Source: Coleofasciculus sp. LEGE 07092 (GTDB taxonomy: Bacteria; Cyanobacteriota; Cyanobacteriia; Cyanobacteriales; Coleofasciculaceae). From it: a stretch of DNA of 53,450 nt. The stretch lies in NCBI RefSeq assembly GCF_015207375.1, contig NZ_JADEWY010000030.1:1-53450 (forward strand), in the 5' to 3' direction. A program made the translations under genes and the position numbers. Under the pieces are notes generated by a model. That model was not told the origin of the DNA. It was given only the letters and a program-made list of their open reading frames with translations, and made no database searches. Positions 37,329-46,705 of the stretch are shown here, piece after piece; positions within the stretch are counted from its first letter, which is position 1; each line of letters starts with the position of its first letter.

Positions 37329-38375
37329 TCACAGCTTGAGGCGAAAATAGTAGCGGTATAAATTACATCGAGGTGTTACTTGATTTCCCTGTAACAGCAC
37401 CAGTCCCATGCTGTGCAACTTAAAACCCTGCATGGGTGTCAATCGCACCGGGTAAGGCGTATCGACAGCTTTTTTTAGAGCCATCGCTAACTCTCGATGC
37501 TGTTGTAAATCCCACAACTGCTGTCTTAAATGGTTGCCATACAAGCCATGATTTGTGGGTGCGGTTTCCAGAAGTTGCTTTAACGTTATCTCAAAACGAG
37601 CAATCGACTCGATAGCCTTTCGCACGAGGTAAGGATGTCCACCCACCATTGCCATTAACTGCTCAACCTCAGTTGTACTCCAACTCAGTCCGTATCGTTG
37701 AGCAAGTTCGAGTACCATTGCAGGTTGAAATTCCGATAATTCAATCGGTAGTCCGACATTAAAGGGTGATTGATTCACGGACATCGGCACAAAAACTTCT
37801 GTGGAGTGGATGAGGATTAACCGGAGTTTTTGCCAAATTTCTCGATTTTTGGCTTCTTCGTGCCACGCCCGCAACAACCCGAAAAAATCAGCAGCGAGTT
37901 TAGGATAGTTAAACATGACATCCACCTCATCCAAGGCTAAAACCAGGGGATTAGTTGTAGTTGCCAGCAAATACCGCTCAAAGTAAAAGGTGCAAGCCGT
38001 CTTGCTGCCTAAAATTGGGTTCCAATATTCTGTGAACCGTTCGGGTAACTCTAGCTGTAGAGCAATACGGGTACAAAATTCTTGCAAAAATTGCGTCAAA
38101 TCAGCAAATAATTGAGTGTTTGTCAACTGAACGTTTAACGATATAGTTGTGTAGCCTTGCTGAGTGGCTTGATCGAGAATCTTTGTCATGAGCGAGGTTT
38201 TGCCCATCAGTCGAGGGGCTTTGATGCGGATTAAGGCACCCGGTTTGAGAAATTCTTGGTGACAGCGTTGGTCAATTTCTGGGCGTTCCACATAGAAAGC
38301 ATCAGCTTGTTGAAGTAACTCGTGCTGTCTTGGGTTCATCCTAGCGGGGGGTTCGCTGAAGTTGACTCGATTCAT
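37329..38375 (-). CDS. AAA-like domain ATPase (AAA_35 type)
   Basis: The 348-aa protein is almost wholly an AAA-like domain of the kind found in cyanobacterial STAND proteins. It has ADAFYVERPEIDQRCHQEFL at the start. The P-loop variant IKAPRLMGKTSLM lies near residue 55 and Walker B LVLALDEVDVMF near 145. The C-terminal winged-helix-like part includes VGGHPYLVRKAIESIA and the end RCNLYRYYFRLKL. It closely resembles the C-terminal half of the divergent HTH-TIR protein (40597-42441). It lacks any effector domain and could act as an oligomer partner. It lies between the CHAT gene (94 bases upstream) and the NACHT gene. Confidence 0.88.
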   Translation of the reverse strand: MNRVNFSEPPARMNPRQHELLQQADAFYVERPEIDQRCHQEFLKPGALIRIKAPRLMGKTSLMTKILDQATQQGYTTISLNVQLTNTQLFADLTQFLQEFCTRIALQLELPERFTEYWNPILGSKTACTFYFERYLLATTTNPLVLALDEVDVMFNYPKLAADFFGLLRAWHEEAKNREIWQKLRLILIHSTEVFVPMSVNQSPFNVGLPIELSEFQPAMVLELAQRYGLSWSTTEVEQLMAMVGGHPYLVRKAIESIARFEITLKQLLETAPTNHGLYGNHLRQQLWDLQQHRELAMALKKAVDTPYPVRLTPMQGFKLHSMGLVLLQGNQVTPRCNLYRYYFRLKL

Positions 38376-38469
38376 GGCTAGATAGGGGTATACTTCACCC
38401 TTTTGTTGTAGTACCTAGATGAGTCGGTTTGTGTTTTTGTGTAGGAACATTTCACAGGTGTGAACGAGT

Positions 38470-40236
38470 TTACAAACCATTCCCGATCAAAATAAATGAT
38501 GCCCAATAATAAGGATGGTTGAAACGATTTACCACCTCGTTCTCTGGCGAGAGCTTCTGGTGTTTTCCCATCACCGCAATCGTTCCTCGCTGTTTCCCCA
38601 ATGCCCCACCCTTATCCGCAATCAGGGTAAGCTGCGCTTGTCGTAACGCTTCTGCTTTGGTGAGATTCTCCTCTTGCAATCTCCTGTAAAATGCATTCAT
38701 CAACATTTGAGTGCCGCCATCATCGACTGACCACAAAGACGCCATGACTGCTTTGGCACCAGCTTGTTGCATCAGATAGCCAAATCCCAGAATCTCTTCA
38801 CCGGTTCCGAACTCGCCACCGACACCGGTTTCACAGGCACTCAGCACGACTAAATCCACATGGGGGAGATTCCAGGTTTGAACCTCTCGGAGAGTGACGC
38901 GATCGCCATTACCAAATACAATAAATGAATCATCCGGTTTTCCCGGTACAAACGCCGCATGGGTTGCCAGATGCACGACATTATAATCTTGCATCTTCGG
39001 CACAAAGGTTTCGGGAGTGAACTCGTCATCTAAAAGAGTTGTCGTGTTTGGCACTGTTGCTGCCAAGTTTTCCACTTCCACACCAGCAAAGGGTAATCCT
39101 GTCAACTCAAACTGCCTGGAACCGACACTAAAGTGGTAACGCCCTTGGGTCAAACCCCCCGCTAAAACACGCAGTTGAGTTGGAGGTTGGGTATCGAGTT
39201 CATTCAGGGTCGCTGCTGTAATATTATTAATACTGAAACGCTCTACTAACCACTGGTTGCCATCATGTAAAGCTGCCAGAGGAATGTAACGTAATTGAGC
39301 ATCGGGCGCATAAAGAATAGTTTTGGCTTGCGCCATTCTCAGGTCTGATTCAATGGGTTTAATCAGCCAGTTATAAAGCTGTTGTGCGGGAAGTTTGGCA
39401 TCAGTATTGGGACTAGATAAAGCGCGACGGAATTCAACAATAGCGTGCTGCAACTCTTCTGAGTTAACAGCAACGGTTCGGTGAATGGGCGGTGAGTCTG
39501 GTGTCACGAGTACCAATTCCAGTCGATTGGGAAGAATTAGGGGATACAGCAAAACTGCATCTGACTGAAGGTTATCTCGCACGGTATTTAAATGAGTCAG
39601 GGGTAAATTTTGCTCTTGAGTGGTTTCAGTGAGCTGTTTTCTAACCGATTTAACCGTATCTGTGTGAATAAATTCGTTGAACCGTTGAACAATTTGTGAT
39701 TGCCATTTTACCAGTTGGGCAATTTGCTGCTGTTCTTCAACCGTTCGCTGGGATTCGGGAATTTTCAATAACGCTGTGAGTTCTTTTCCAATTTGAATTT
39801 CGCGACCTTGACTGGCATTATTCTCTACTCTGACGGGTTCTGCTGGCGAAATTTCATTCACACCTGAGTCAGTGGATTGATGCCCTCGCCCGTTACTCAA
39901 GTAATTTTCTAGTTCTGTTACTTCAAGCAATTCTATTATCTGTCGAGCTTCGCTGACTTGATGTTGCTGAAGTAAGCGGTCAGCTTCTTGACGATAGGCA
40001 CTGGCTGTTTTTTGATGAGGTAAGATGCTGGGATGTTTGTCAGAAACCTCTAGGAGTGTACGGCTGTGTACTCCGACAGAAGGTAAATTTACGGCAATGG
40101 GATGCATCTGAGCAAAGTATCGAGCCGTCTCGGTGAATGCTTTTAAAGGATTACTCAGTGCGAGTGCAGCTACTGTAGTAACTGTCAGAACTTCAGCAAG
40201 AGAATTTCTCTGGGAAACGGTGAGCTTCATCTTCAA
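38470..40236 (-). CDS. CHAT-domain (caspase-like) protease
   Basis: The 588-aa protein has a hydrophobic N-terminus (VLTVTTVAALALS) that may be a signal or membrane anchor. A helical region with a TPR-like segment (YRQEADRLLQQHQVSEARQI) follows. The C-terminal CHAT domain spans about 290-585. The catalytic His is in VVHLATHAAF near residue 426, and the catalytic Cys in VVLSACETGVG near 464. CHAT proteases are relatives of caspases and separase and act in regulated proteolysis and in some bacterial immune systems. It is first in a unit with the AAA-like and NACHT proteins, which could control it. The substrate is unknown. Confidence 0.9.
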   Translation of the reverse strand: MKMKLTVSQRNSLAEVLTVTTVAALALSNPLKAFTETARYFAQMHPIAVNLPSVGVHSRTLLEVSDKHPSILPHQKTASAYRQEADRLLQQHQVSEARQIIELLEVTELENYLSNGRGHQSTDSGVNEISPAEPVRVENNASQGREIQIGKELTALLKIPESQRTVEEQQQIAQLVKWQSQIVQRFNEFIHTDTVKSVRKQLTETTQEQNLPLTHLNTVRDNLQSDAVLLYPLILPNRLELVLVTPDSPPIHRTVAVNSEELQHAIVEFRRALSSPNTDAKLPAQQLYNWLIKPIESDLRMAQAKTILYAPDAQLRYIPLAALHDGNQWLVERFSINNITAATLNELDTQPPTQLRVLAGGLTQGRYHFSVGSRQFELTGLPFAGVEVENLAATVPNTTTLLDDEFTPETFVPKMQDYNVVHLATHAAFVPGKPDDSFIVFGNGDRVTLREVQTWNLPHVDLVVLSACETGVGGEFGTGEEILGFGYLMQQAGAKAVMASLWSVDDGGTQMLMNAFYRRLQEENLTKAEALRQAQLTLIADKGGALGKQRGTIAVMGKHQKLSPENEVVNRFNHPYYWASFILIGNGL

Positions 40237-40596
40237 TAACTTGGGAAAGATGGCTGTATAGTTCTGACTATTCCAAAGAAATCAAGCTGCTGGGGACGCT
40301 GTGAAGTCAAGACTCACAGAAGAGTAGTTCAGCAACGATTCGATACACCTGTGTGAAAAATGCCCGAGACTGCCAGCAGTGATAGTGATCTCGAAAATCT
40401 TAATTTACTTAAACCTTGGCTTACAGTTTTTCTCATTTCACATTTATCGGTTGGCTTTTTCAGATTAATCGCATTGATGAATCGAATGCGAGGTGCTATT
40501 CCCGACACCTTATATTCAGAAGATTTCTTATTTACCTCTGCCTAGAGTAATATAAGAGCGATATATTGCTAGAGTTAAAGAATATGGACAATTATA
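40237..40596. promoter_or_regulatory. Divergent intergenic region between the CHAT operon and the HTH-TIR gene
   Basis: This 360-base region should carry promoters for both directions. An AT-rich part (AATATAAGAGCGATATATTG near 40550) lies just before the HTH-TIR gene. A 61-codon + strand frame at 40360-40545 contains one hydrophobic stretch (LTVFLISHLSVGFFRLIALM). It lacks a ribosome site and recognisable family, so it is not called as a gene. The LuxR-type HTH in the right-hand protein could bind here and regulate both units; this is an inference. Confidence 0.4.
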
Positions 40597-42441
40597 ATGA
40601 ATCAAGCGGAGTTTACACAGGCATTGGCAGGGCTAACCCCTCGACAGGAAGAGGTGTTGGTCAAAATTTTGGTGGGTGAAAAAGATGCCGAAATTGCCAA
40701 TCAACTGCATATCACTCAAGGGACAGTCAGAAAACACGTTGAAAATATCTGTAAAACCTTTGGTTTAAGTGATCTGCAAGATCCAGGCTTCAATCACCGT
40801 CCTGACTTGATTGCCCTCTTTGCCAAGTACAGACCGGATTTATTCAGTGGGGGAACTCAAACACATCCCAATCGTACCAAAATTTTACTCAGTTACTATC
40901 GCGGTACAAACCCAGACAAAAGCCTTGCTGATCAGTTAGAAGATACGTTACAAGCTTCCGGCTATGACATATTCGTTGCCAGCAACAGTCGGCGCATGGC
41001 AACCAACGGACTGCGACAAATATGTACCCAACTTAACCAATGTGATGGCGTATTGATACTGCTGTCAAAGGGAGTAGCGGGTAGTGAAATGGTGACGGAA
41101 GAGGTACGGCTAGCAAAAACTTTGCGCGATCGCACTCCAGAAGGTAAGCCTTGGATCGTACCCATTCTCATCAATTGTCCCATAAACTCACTCAACCACG
41201 ACCTGCGCGGTTATCTACAAGGGATGCCCCAACAGGAGTGGCACTCAGCCGAGGATACTAGCGCGATCGCCCAAGCCGTCCTAGAATTACTTTCATCTGG
41301 GGTGAGTCGGGATAGTGCCTTTACACCTCTAAAAGGAACTGCGAAAATTGTGCGATCGCCCATTCCCGATACCCTCACCCTCAATAGTCCACCTCAACCG
41401 GTGGCAGAACCGGAGTTACCGAGGGGACAGGTTGAACTAGCCTCTGCCTTTTATGTAGTGCGATCAAGAATTGACAATCGCTGTTACGAAGAAATTGCCA
41501 AACCTGGTGCCTTGATTCGCATTAAAGCCCCCCGACAGATGGGCAAAACTTCATTGATGGCAAGAATTCTCCATCACGCCACAACGCTAAAGTACCGAAC
41601 CGTACCTCTCAGCTTTCAGTTGGCAGATAGCAGCGTGTTTAACGATTTGGATCGATTTTTACAGTGGTTCTGTGCCGTCATCGCCCTAGAACTCCAGTTA
41701 CCCGATCAGTTGGCTAAGTATTGGAACGGGGTTTTTGGTAGTAAAATTAGCTGTAAGTCTTATTTCGAGCGGTATTTGCTGACTAACGTTACTGAGCCTT
41801 TGGTGTTGGGGCTTGATGAAGTAGACCGAGTGTTTCAATATCCTGAACTTTCTTCTGATTTCTTTGGTTTGTTGCGGGCGTGGCACGAAGAATCAAAGAA
41901 TCGGGAAATTTGGCGCAAACTCCGTTTAGTGGTGGTGCATTCGACAGAAGTTTACGTTCCAATGGATATTAATCAGTCACCTTTTAATGTCGGGCTACCG
42001 ATTGAATTACCCGAATTTAATACAGAACAAATAGAAGAACTAGCAGCACGGCACGGATTGGCTTGGGGTGCCAGTGAGGTTGAACAACTGATGGCAATAG
42101 TAGGAGGTCATCCCTATCTGGTGCGACTAGCACTCTACCACATCGCCCGACAGGAAATGACACTGGAGCAATTATTAGAAACAGCACCCACTGATTCGGG
42201 ACTCTACAGCGACCATTTACGGCGACATTTATGGATGCTATCCCAGCAACCTACCTTAGCGGCTGCGTTTAATAAAGTGGTAATAGCAGAAAAACCTGTA
42301 CAATTAGAACCAATTCATGGGTTTAAGTTGTACAGCTTGGGGCTAGTCAATCTTCAGGGTAATGAAGTAACACTTCGCTGCGATTTGTATCGTCAGTATT
42401 TCCGCATTCGTTCAGGGAATTTTATATCTTCATCGTCTTAG
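40597..42441 (+). CDS. LuxR-type HTH / TIR-like / AAA-like fusion protein
   Basis: The 614-aa protein has three parts. Residues 1-65 are a LuxR-type helix-turn-helix (LTPRQEEVLVKILVGEKDAE, then QGTVRKHVENICKTFG). Residues about 90-220 form a TIR-like domain: KILLSYYRGTNPD, LEDTLQASGYDIFVAS, and GSEMVTEEVRLAK with a Glu where TIR NADases have their catalytic Glu. Residues about 285-605 are an AAA-like module with IKAPRQMGKTSLM near 308 and LVLGLDEVDRVF, paralogous to the protein at 37329-38375. TIR domains signal or destroy NAD in immunity. The gene is divergent from the CHAT operon and followed by the cyclase gene. Confidence 0.88.
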   Translation: MNQAEFTQALAGLTPRQEEVLVKILVGEKDAEIANQLHITQGTVRKHVENICKTFGLSDLQDPGFNHRPDLIALFAKYRPDLFSGGTQTHPNRTKILLSYYRGTNPDKSLADQLEDTLQASGYDIFVASNSRRMATNGLRQICTQLNQCDGVLILLSKGVAGSEMVTEEVRLAKTLRDRTPEGKPWIVPILINCPINSLNHDLRGYLQGMPQQEWHSAEDTSAIAQAVLELLSSGVSRDSAFTPLKGTAKIVRSPIPDTLTLNSPPQPVAEPELPRGQVELASAFYVVRSRIDNRCYEEIAKPGALIRIKAPRQMGKTSLMARILHHATTLKYRTVPLSFQLADSSVFNDLDRFLQWFCAVIALELQLPDQLAKYWNGVFGSKISCKSYFERYLLTNVTEPLVLGLDEVDRVFQYPELSSDFFGLLRAWHEESKNREIWRKLRLVVVHSTEVYVPMDINQSPFNVGLPIELPEFNTEQIEELAARHGLAWGASEVEQLMAIVGGHPYLVRLALYHIARQEMTLEQLLETAPTDSGLYSDHLRRHLWMLSQQPTLAAAFNKVVIAEKPVQLEPIHGFKLYSLGLVNLQGNEVTLRCDLYRQYFRIRSGNFISSSS

Positions 42442-42583
42442 ATTATAGTGTTAAAACTTCTGAAAATACTGATTTAAAGCGTTAAAATGACAAAAGATAC
42501 CGATTGTGCCAATGTAATCGAGACAATTGGTGGTGCGATTGTCTGTTATCGTTAAGCAAAAGCATTAAACGTAGGATTGAGGC

Positions 42584-44191
42584 GTGCCGTACTTAATTCG
42601 CGAACCCGATACTTCCAACCAACGGATTTACGAACTGGGATTCGGCGTCAACAAGATTGGACGCGAGAAGGATAATCTTATTGCGGTACTCGATGGCAGT
42701 CTTTCCCGCCATCACGCTGAGATCAGCATAACTGGCGATCGCATTATCCTTAATGATAAGCAAAGTCTCAACGGCACCTTTGTCAATAAAAAACGAATTA
42801 ATCGCTGCCAACTCAAATACGGGGACTTCATTGAGTTTGGCAACGTTGTTTTCCAGTTGGTTCACACGATTAAACCCGCTCCACCGACATTGCTTGAGAA
42901 TCAAGCCTCAGCACTTTCCATCGTCAGGCGAGTCAAACCCGAAGTTACCCGCATCACGAGGTATAGTTCCCCCTATCCTGATAACCTCGGCAACTCTATC
43001 CTCATCCTCCAGCAACCCGACGCGCAACAGCGGGCAATGGATAAGCTGGAAATTTTACTGGAAGTGAGCAGGCAGCTTGCCGTCCCCATGAAACCCGAGC
43101 AACTGTTAGGAAAAATTCTAGATTTGCTGTTTAAGATTATGCGGGTAGACCGAGCCGCTATTCTCTTAATCAACGAAACAACGGGGCACTTTGAGTGCAA
43201 AGCCGTCAAATCCCAGCCTAAAATTCCGGCTGACTATACATTCTACAGCCAAAAAATTGTTGAATTCGTTCGCGATAAGAAAGATGCTATTTTATCTGAC
43301 GATGCCTATTTAGACTATAAATCCGAATCCATTGTCAGAGAAGGAATTCATGCGGCAATGTGTGTCCCTTTAAAAAGTCGAGAGGCAATTATTGGGGTGC
43401 TATATGTCGATAATTTATCCCTCTCCGCCATTTATTCAGACGAAGATTTGGAGTTTCTCACCTGTCTAACGAACCAAGCGGCAATCGCCCTTGACAATTC
43501 CCAACTTTTCATCAAGATGCAAGCGGAGGCTGTGCTGCGGAATAAACTAGAGCATTTCTTTCCCCAAGCCGTCAGTCGCAAGCTTCGGGAAGAGGGAAAG
43601 TTAGAGATTGTCGATACAGAAGTCACGGCATTATTTTCTGATATCAGCGGCTTTACCCAAATGTCCTCTACAATGAAACCACGCCAGGTGATTGAAATGC
43701 TCAATGAGTATTTTAAAGTCATGGTAGAGGAGATTGTTTTTCCCTATGAAGGCACTCTTGAAAAATATATCGGAGATGCTTTATTAGCAGTTTGGGGTGC
43801 GCCTTACCAGCAGGCGGATGATGCTAACCGTGCTGTCCGAGCGGCTATTGAGATGCAGTGGGCGGTACGTCGTTTAAATCAGGAATGGGTTAAACGTTAC
43901 CAACAACCTTTGCAAATTCATATTGGACTTAATACGGGAAAAGTGGCAGCCGGTAATATTGGTTCGGGAAAACTCATTCAATATGCCACGATTGGCGATA
44001 CGACAAATGTCACGAGTCGAATTTGCAGCGCAGCGCAGGCTGGTCAAATTCTGATTTCTGAAAGTACGGTTGATAAATTGAGTGAGCCAACAGTCCCTCT
44101 TAAAAAAATGAATCCGGTTCAGGTGAAAGGGAAGGAACACCCGTTACAGCTTTACCGCGTCCTCTGGGGTCAAGTGAAGCCAAACCCATAG
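42584..44191 (+). CDS. FHA-GAF-adenylate cyclase
   Basis: The start is GTG at 42584 and the protein has 535 aa. An FHA domain fills residues 1-95 (GREKDN...SLSRHHAEIS...LNGTFVNKKRINRC), which binds phosphothreonine proteins. A GAF domain lies about 150-310 (VSRQLAVPMKPEQLL...CVPLKSREAIIGVLYVDN). The class III cyclase domain runs about 340-520. Metal-binding Asp residues are in LFSDISGFT and YIGDALLAVWG. The Lys in TLEKYIGD and the Asp in TIGDTTNVTSR fit ATP rather than GTP, so the product is probably cAMP. The gene follows the HTH-TIR gene by about 140 bases on the same strand and may be functionally linked. Confidence 0.92.
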   Translation: MPYLIREPDTSNQRIYELGFGVNKIGREKDNLIAVLDGSLSRHHAEISITGDRIILNDKQSLNGTFVNKKRINRCQLKYGDFIEFGNVVFQLVHTIKPAPPTLLENQASALSIVRRVKPEVTRITRYSSPYPDNLGNSILILQQPDAQQRAMDKLEILLEVSRQLAVPMKPEQLLGKILDLLFKIMRVDRAAILLINETTGHFECKAVKSQPKIPADYTFYSQKIVEFVRDKKDAILSDDAYLDYKSESIVREGIHAAMCVPLKSREAIIGVLYVDNLSLSAIYSDEDLEFLTCLTNQAAIALDNSQLFIKMQAEAVLRNKLEHFFPQAVSRKLREEGKLEIVDTEVTALFSDISGFTQMSSTMKPRQVIEMLNEYFKVMVEEIVFPYEGTLEKYIGDALLAVWGAPYQQADDANRAVRAAIEMQWAVRRLNQEWVKRYQQPLQIHIGLNTGKVAAGNIGSGKLIQYATIGDTTNVTSRICSAAQAGQILISESTVDKLSEPTVPLKKMNPVQVKGKEHPLQLYRVLWGQVKPNP

Positions 44192-44388
44192 GCATTTGAG
44201 CGATCGCACAATCAAAAATAAAAACTCATGGTTTACTTAATTTAGCGGAAGCAGTTGCGATCGCTTCAGCCAGATGGCATAAAATTCTGTGCAAATATAA
44301 ATTTTTGTAAAAAAAACGAGCCTTTGCCGTAAAGTTCTCCTCCGATGCCTGAGACAGAAATAACAGCCAATTGCACAGAATCACGCAA

Positions 44389-44625
44389 ATGAAACGGACG
44401 AGGATTAAGGTTTTAACAACCAACAACCTTGAAATATCGGGAGAAGTCACTCTTTTTACACCTGTGAGCAGCGATCGCTCCAAACTTTCAGATCTGCTCA
44501 ACGGTTCTCGAAATTGTATTGTTCTGACTGATGTAGAAGTGAATGAAAACGGGCGGCAACCTGTTAAGATGCCCTTTCTCTACCTTAACAAGCCTGCGAT
44601 CGCTCTTTTGTCTGAGGCAACGTAA
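44389..44625 (+). CDS. Small conserved hypothetical protein (resembles DUF6812)
   Basis: The start is set at the ATG at 44389 (78 aa), which gives MKRTRIKVLTTNNLEISGEV; a start six codons earlier is possible. The block SDLLNGSRNCIVLTDVEVNE is conserved in small cyanobacterial proteins. It looks like a compact beta-domain with no signal peptide. No function is known. It lies before the gamma-glutamyltransferase gene on the same strand. Confidence 0.6.
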   Translation: MKRTRIKVLTTNNLEISGEVTLFTPVSSDRSKLSDLLNGSRNCIVLTDVEVNENGRQPVKMPFLYLNKPAIALLSEAT

Positions 44626-44737
44626 CTCAAGAAAGAAGCCACTAAGATAACGTTGCTGTCTGAATGAGGTGTTGGGACTTGTCCAAACCTGCTCCACTCA
44701 TACTACACTCATTGCAGGAAATTATGAAAGACATCTC

Positions 44738-46537
44738 ATGCCAACTCTTAAGAGAGGCAACCAGCCAAGTATTCGTTTCAAGAAAACCTCAATAACCATT
44801 TTTGGTTTCCTTCGCAACCCTAACGTTCTACTCGGCGTTCTGCTCTCTATCAGCATCATCACCAGCAGAACCCTAGCGCAAGATGCCCCCATCTATAGCC
44901 AAAAGGATATCTTTCATCCTGTTATCGCTCAAAATGGCATGGTTGCTTCTCAAGAAAGCTATGCCACTAAAGCAGGTTTAGAGGTGTTACAAGAAGGAGG
45001 CAATGCTATTGATGCGGCTGTAACTATTGGATTTACACTAGCTGTAACTTTACCGGAAGCAGGCAATATCGGCGGTGGTGGTTTTATGCTGGTGCATTTG
45101 GCACAAGAAAACCAAACGATTGCTCTTGATTATCGAGAAAAAGCACCCAAAGCGGCAACCCGCAATATGTTTTTGAATGAAGCTGGTGAAGTTGACTCTG
45201 AAAAATCTCAAAATAGTTATTTAGCCGTTGGCGTTCCTGGCACTGTAGCTGGCTTGACAATGGCACTGGAGAAATATGGCACAATTTCTCTCGAACGCGC
45301 CTTGCAACCTGCTATTGAATTGGCAGAAAACGGAATGCAAGTTTCTGAATTTTTGCACAATTCTTTAGTGGCTGTCAAAGACTCTATGCAAGTCTCTCCT
45401 GCCAGTATGGAAATTTTTTACAAACCTGGAGTAATTCCCTATGAAGTGGGGGAAATTATACTCCAAAAGGACTTAGCTAGAAGTTTAAGACAGCTTACTC
45501 AAGACGGTGCAAAGGCATTTTACCAAGGTGCGATCGCAGATGCCATTGTTGCAGATATGGCAGCCAACGGTGGTTTAATTACGAAAGAGGATTTAGCGGA
45601 CTACAAACCTGTCATCCGAGAACCCATTCGAGGAACCTATCGAGGATATGAAATTTATTCGATGCCGCCTCCGAGTTCCGGTGGTGTTCATCTGATACAA
45701 ATGTTAAATATCTTAGAAGGATTTCCGATTGGCGAACTCGGGCATAATACGGCAGAAACCATTCATATAATGGCAGAAACGATGAAGTTAGCCTATGCTG
45801 ATCGTTCTAAATATTTGGGCGATCCTGATTTTGTCGATGTACCGGTGGCTGGCTTAACGTCAAAGCTCTATGCTAATCAACTCCGCCGCCAAATCAATCG
45901 TGAGCAGGCAACACCTAGCCAAAAGATTGCACCCGGAAATCCAAATGTATTCACCGAAAGTAACAACACCACTCATTATTCGGTTATGGATAAAGAGGGA
46001 AATCTTGTTGCTAATACTTACACCTTAAACTTCAGTTATGGCAGTAAATTAACAGTACCTGGAACAGGGATTTTACTTAATAATGAAATGGATGACTTCT
46101 CAGCTAAACCCGGAGTTCCTAACGCCTTTGGATTAATTGGTGGAGAATTTAATGCCGTTGAACCGGAAAAACGAATGCTGAGTTCAATGACACCCACTAT
46201 TGTATTAAAACAAGGAAATCCTTTTTTAGTTACTGGGAGTCCGGGGGGGAGTCGAATTATCACGGCAGTTTTACAGCTTATCTTAAATGTTATCGATCAC
46301 AATATGAATATTGCTGAAGCCACTAATGCGGTTCGTGTACATCATCAATGGCTTCCTGATGAGTTGATGATTGAACAGAGTTTGAATGGGGATACAACTC
46401 GCTTGTTAAAGGAGAAAGGACATCAGATTACTGTCGTCGATGCGATGGGAAGTACGCAAAGTATCCTGTTTGTTGATAATACGTTGCAAGGTGCATCCGA
46501 TCCGAGGCGTCTTGGTGCTTTAACATTGGGATACTGA
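44738..46537 (+). CDS. ggt: Gamma-glutamyltransferase
   Basis: The enzyme cleaves the gamma-glutamyl bond of glutathione and related compounds, usually outside the inner membrane. A start at the ATG at 44738 gives 599 aa; a GTG at 44669 would add 23 residues. A hydrophobic stretch (VLLGVLLSISIITSRTLAQ) is a signal peptide ending at AQ. The mature enzyme has GGNAIDAAVTIGFTLAVT and GNIGGGGFMLVH. The autocatalytic Thr is the first Thr in TTHYSVMDKEG near residue 410. The glutamate-binding GSPGGSRIITAVLQ is intact. The length is normal. Confidence 0.93.
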   Translation: MPTLKRGNQPSIRFKKTSITIFGFLRNPNVLLGVLLSISIITSRTLAQDAPIYSQKDIFHPVIAQNGMVASQESYATKAGLEVLQEGGNAIDAAVTIGFTLAVTLPEAGNIGGGGFMLVHLAQENQTIALDYREKAPKAATRNMFLNEAGEVDSEKSQNSYLAVGVPGTVAGLTMALEKYGTISLERALQPAIELAENGMQVSEFLHNSLVAVKDSMQVSPASMEIFYKPGVIPYEVGEIILQKDLARSLRQLTQDGAKAFYQGAIADAIVADMAANGGLITKEDLADYKPVIREPIRGTYRGYEIYSMPPPSSGGVHLIQMLNILEGFPIGELGHNTAETIHIMAETMKLAYADRSKYLGDPDFVDVPVAGLTSKLYANQLRRQINREQATPSQKIAPGNPNVFTESNNTTHYSVMDKEGNLVANTYTLNFSYGSKLTVPGTGILLNNEMDDFSAKPGVPNAFGLIGGEFNAVEPEKRMLSSMTPTIVLKQGNPFLVTGSPGGSRIITAVLQLILNVIDHNMNIAEATNAVRVHHQWLPDELMIEQSLNGDTTRLLKEKGHQITVVDAMGSTQSILFVDNTLQGASDPRRLGALTLGY

Positions 46538-46705
46538 TTGCCGAAAAATTAAGCTGGCACAGCCGAGAAGGATAATCATCTGGAAGCGAAAAGGAACTCC
46601 CAAAGCAGTCATCTAGTACAGTGCGGCGGAAATCAAGCTACCATTCAGAATCCATGAAACGCTTGTATTATAAGAATTTTGAATTTTGAATTCCGCGTAG
46701 CGGTA

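Noticed and set aside
40360-40545. A 61-codon frame with one hydrophobic stretch between the CHAT and HTH-TIR genes
   Set aside because: No ribosome site and no recognised family; it lies in a region expected to hold two promoters. It could be a real small membrane protein, but I cannot support it.
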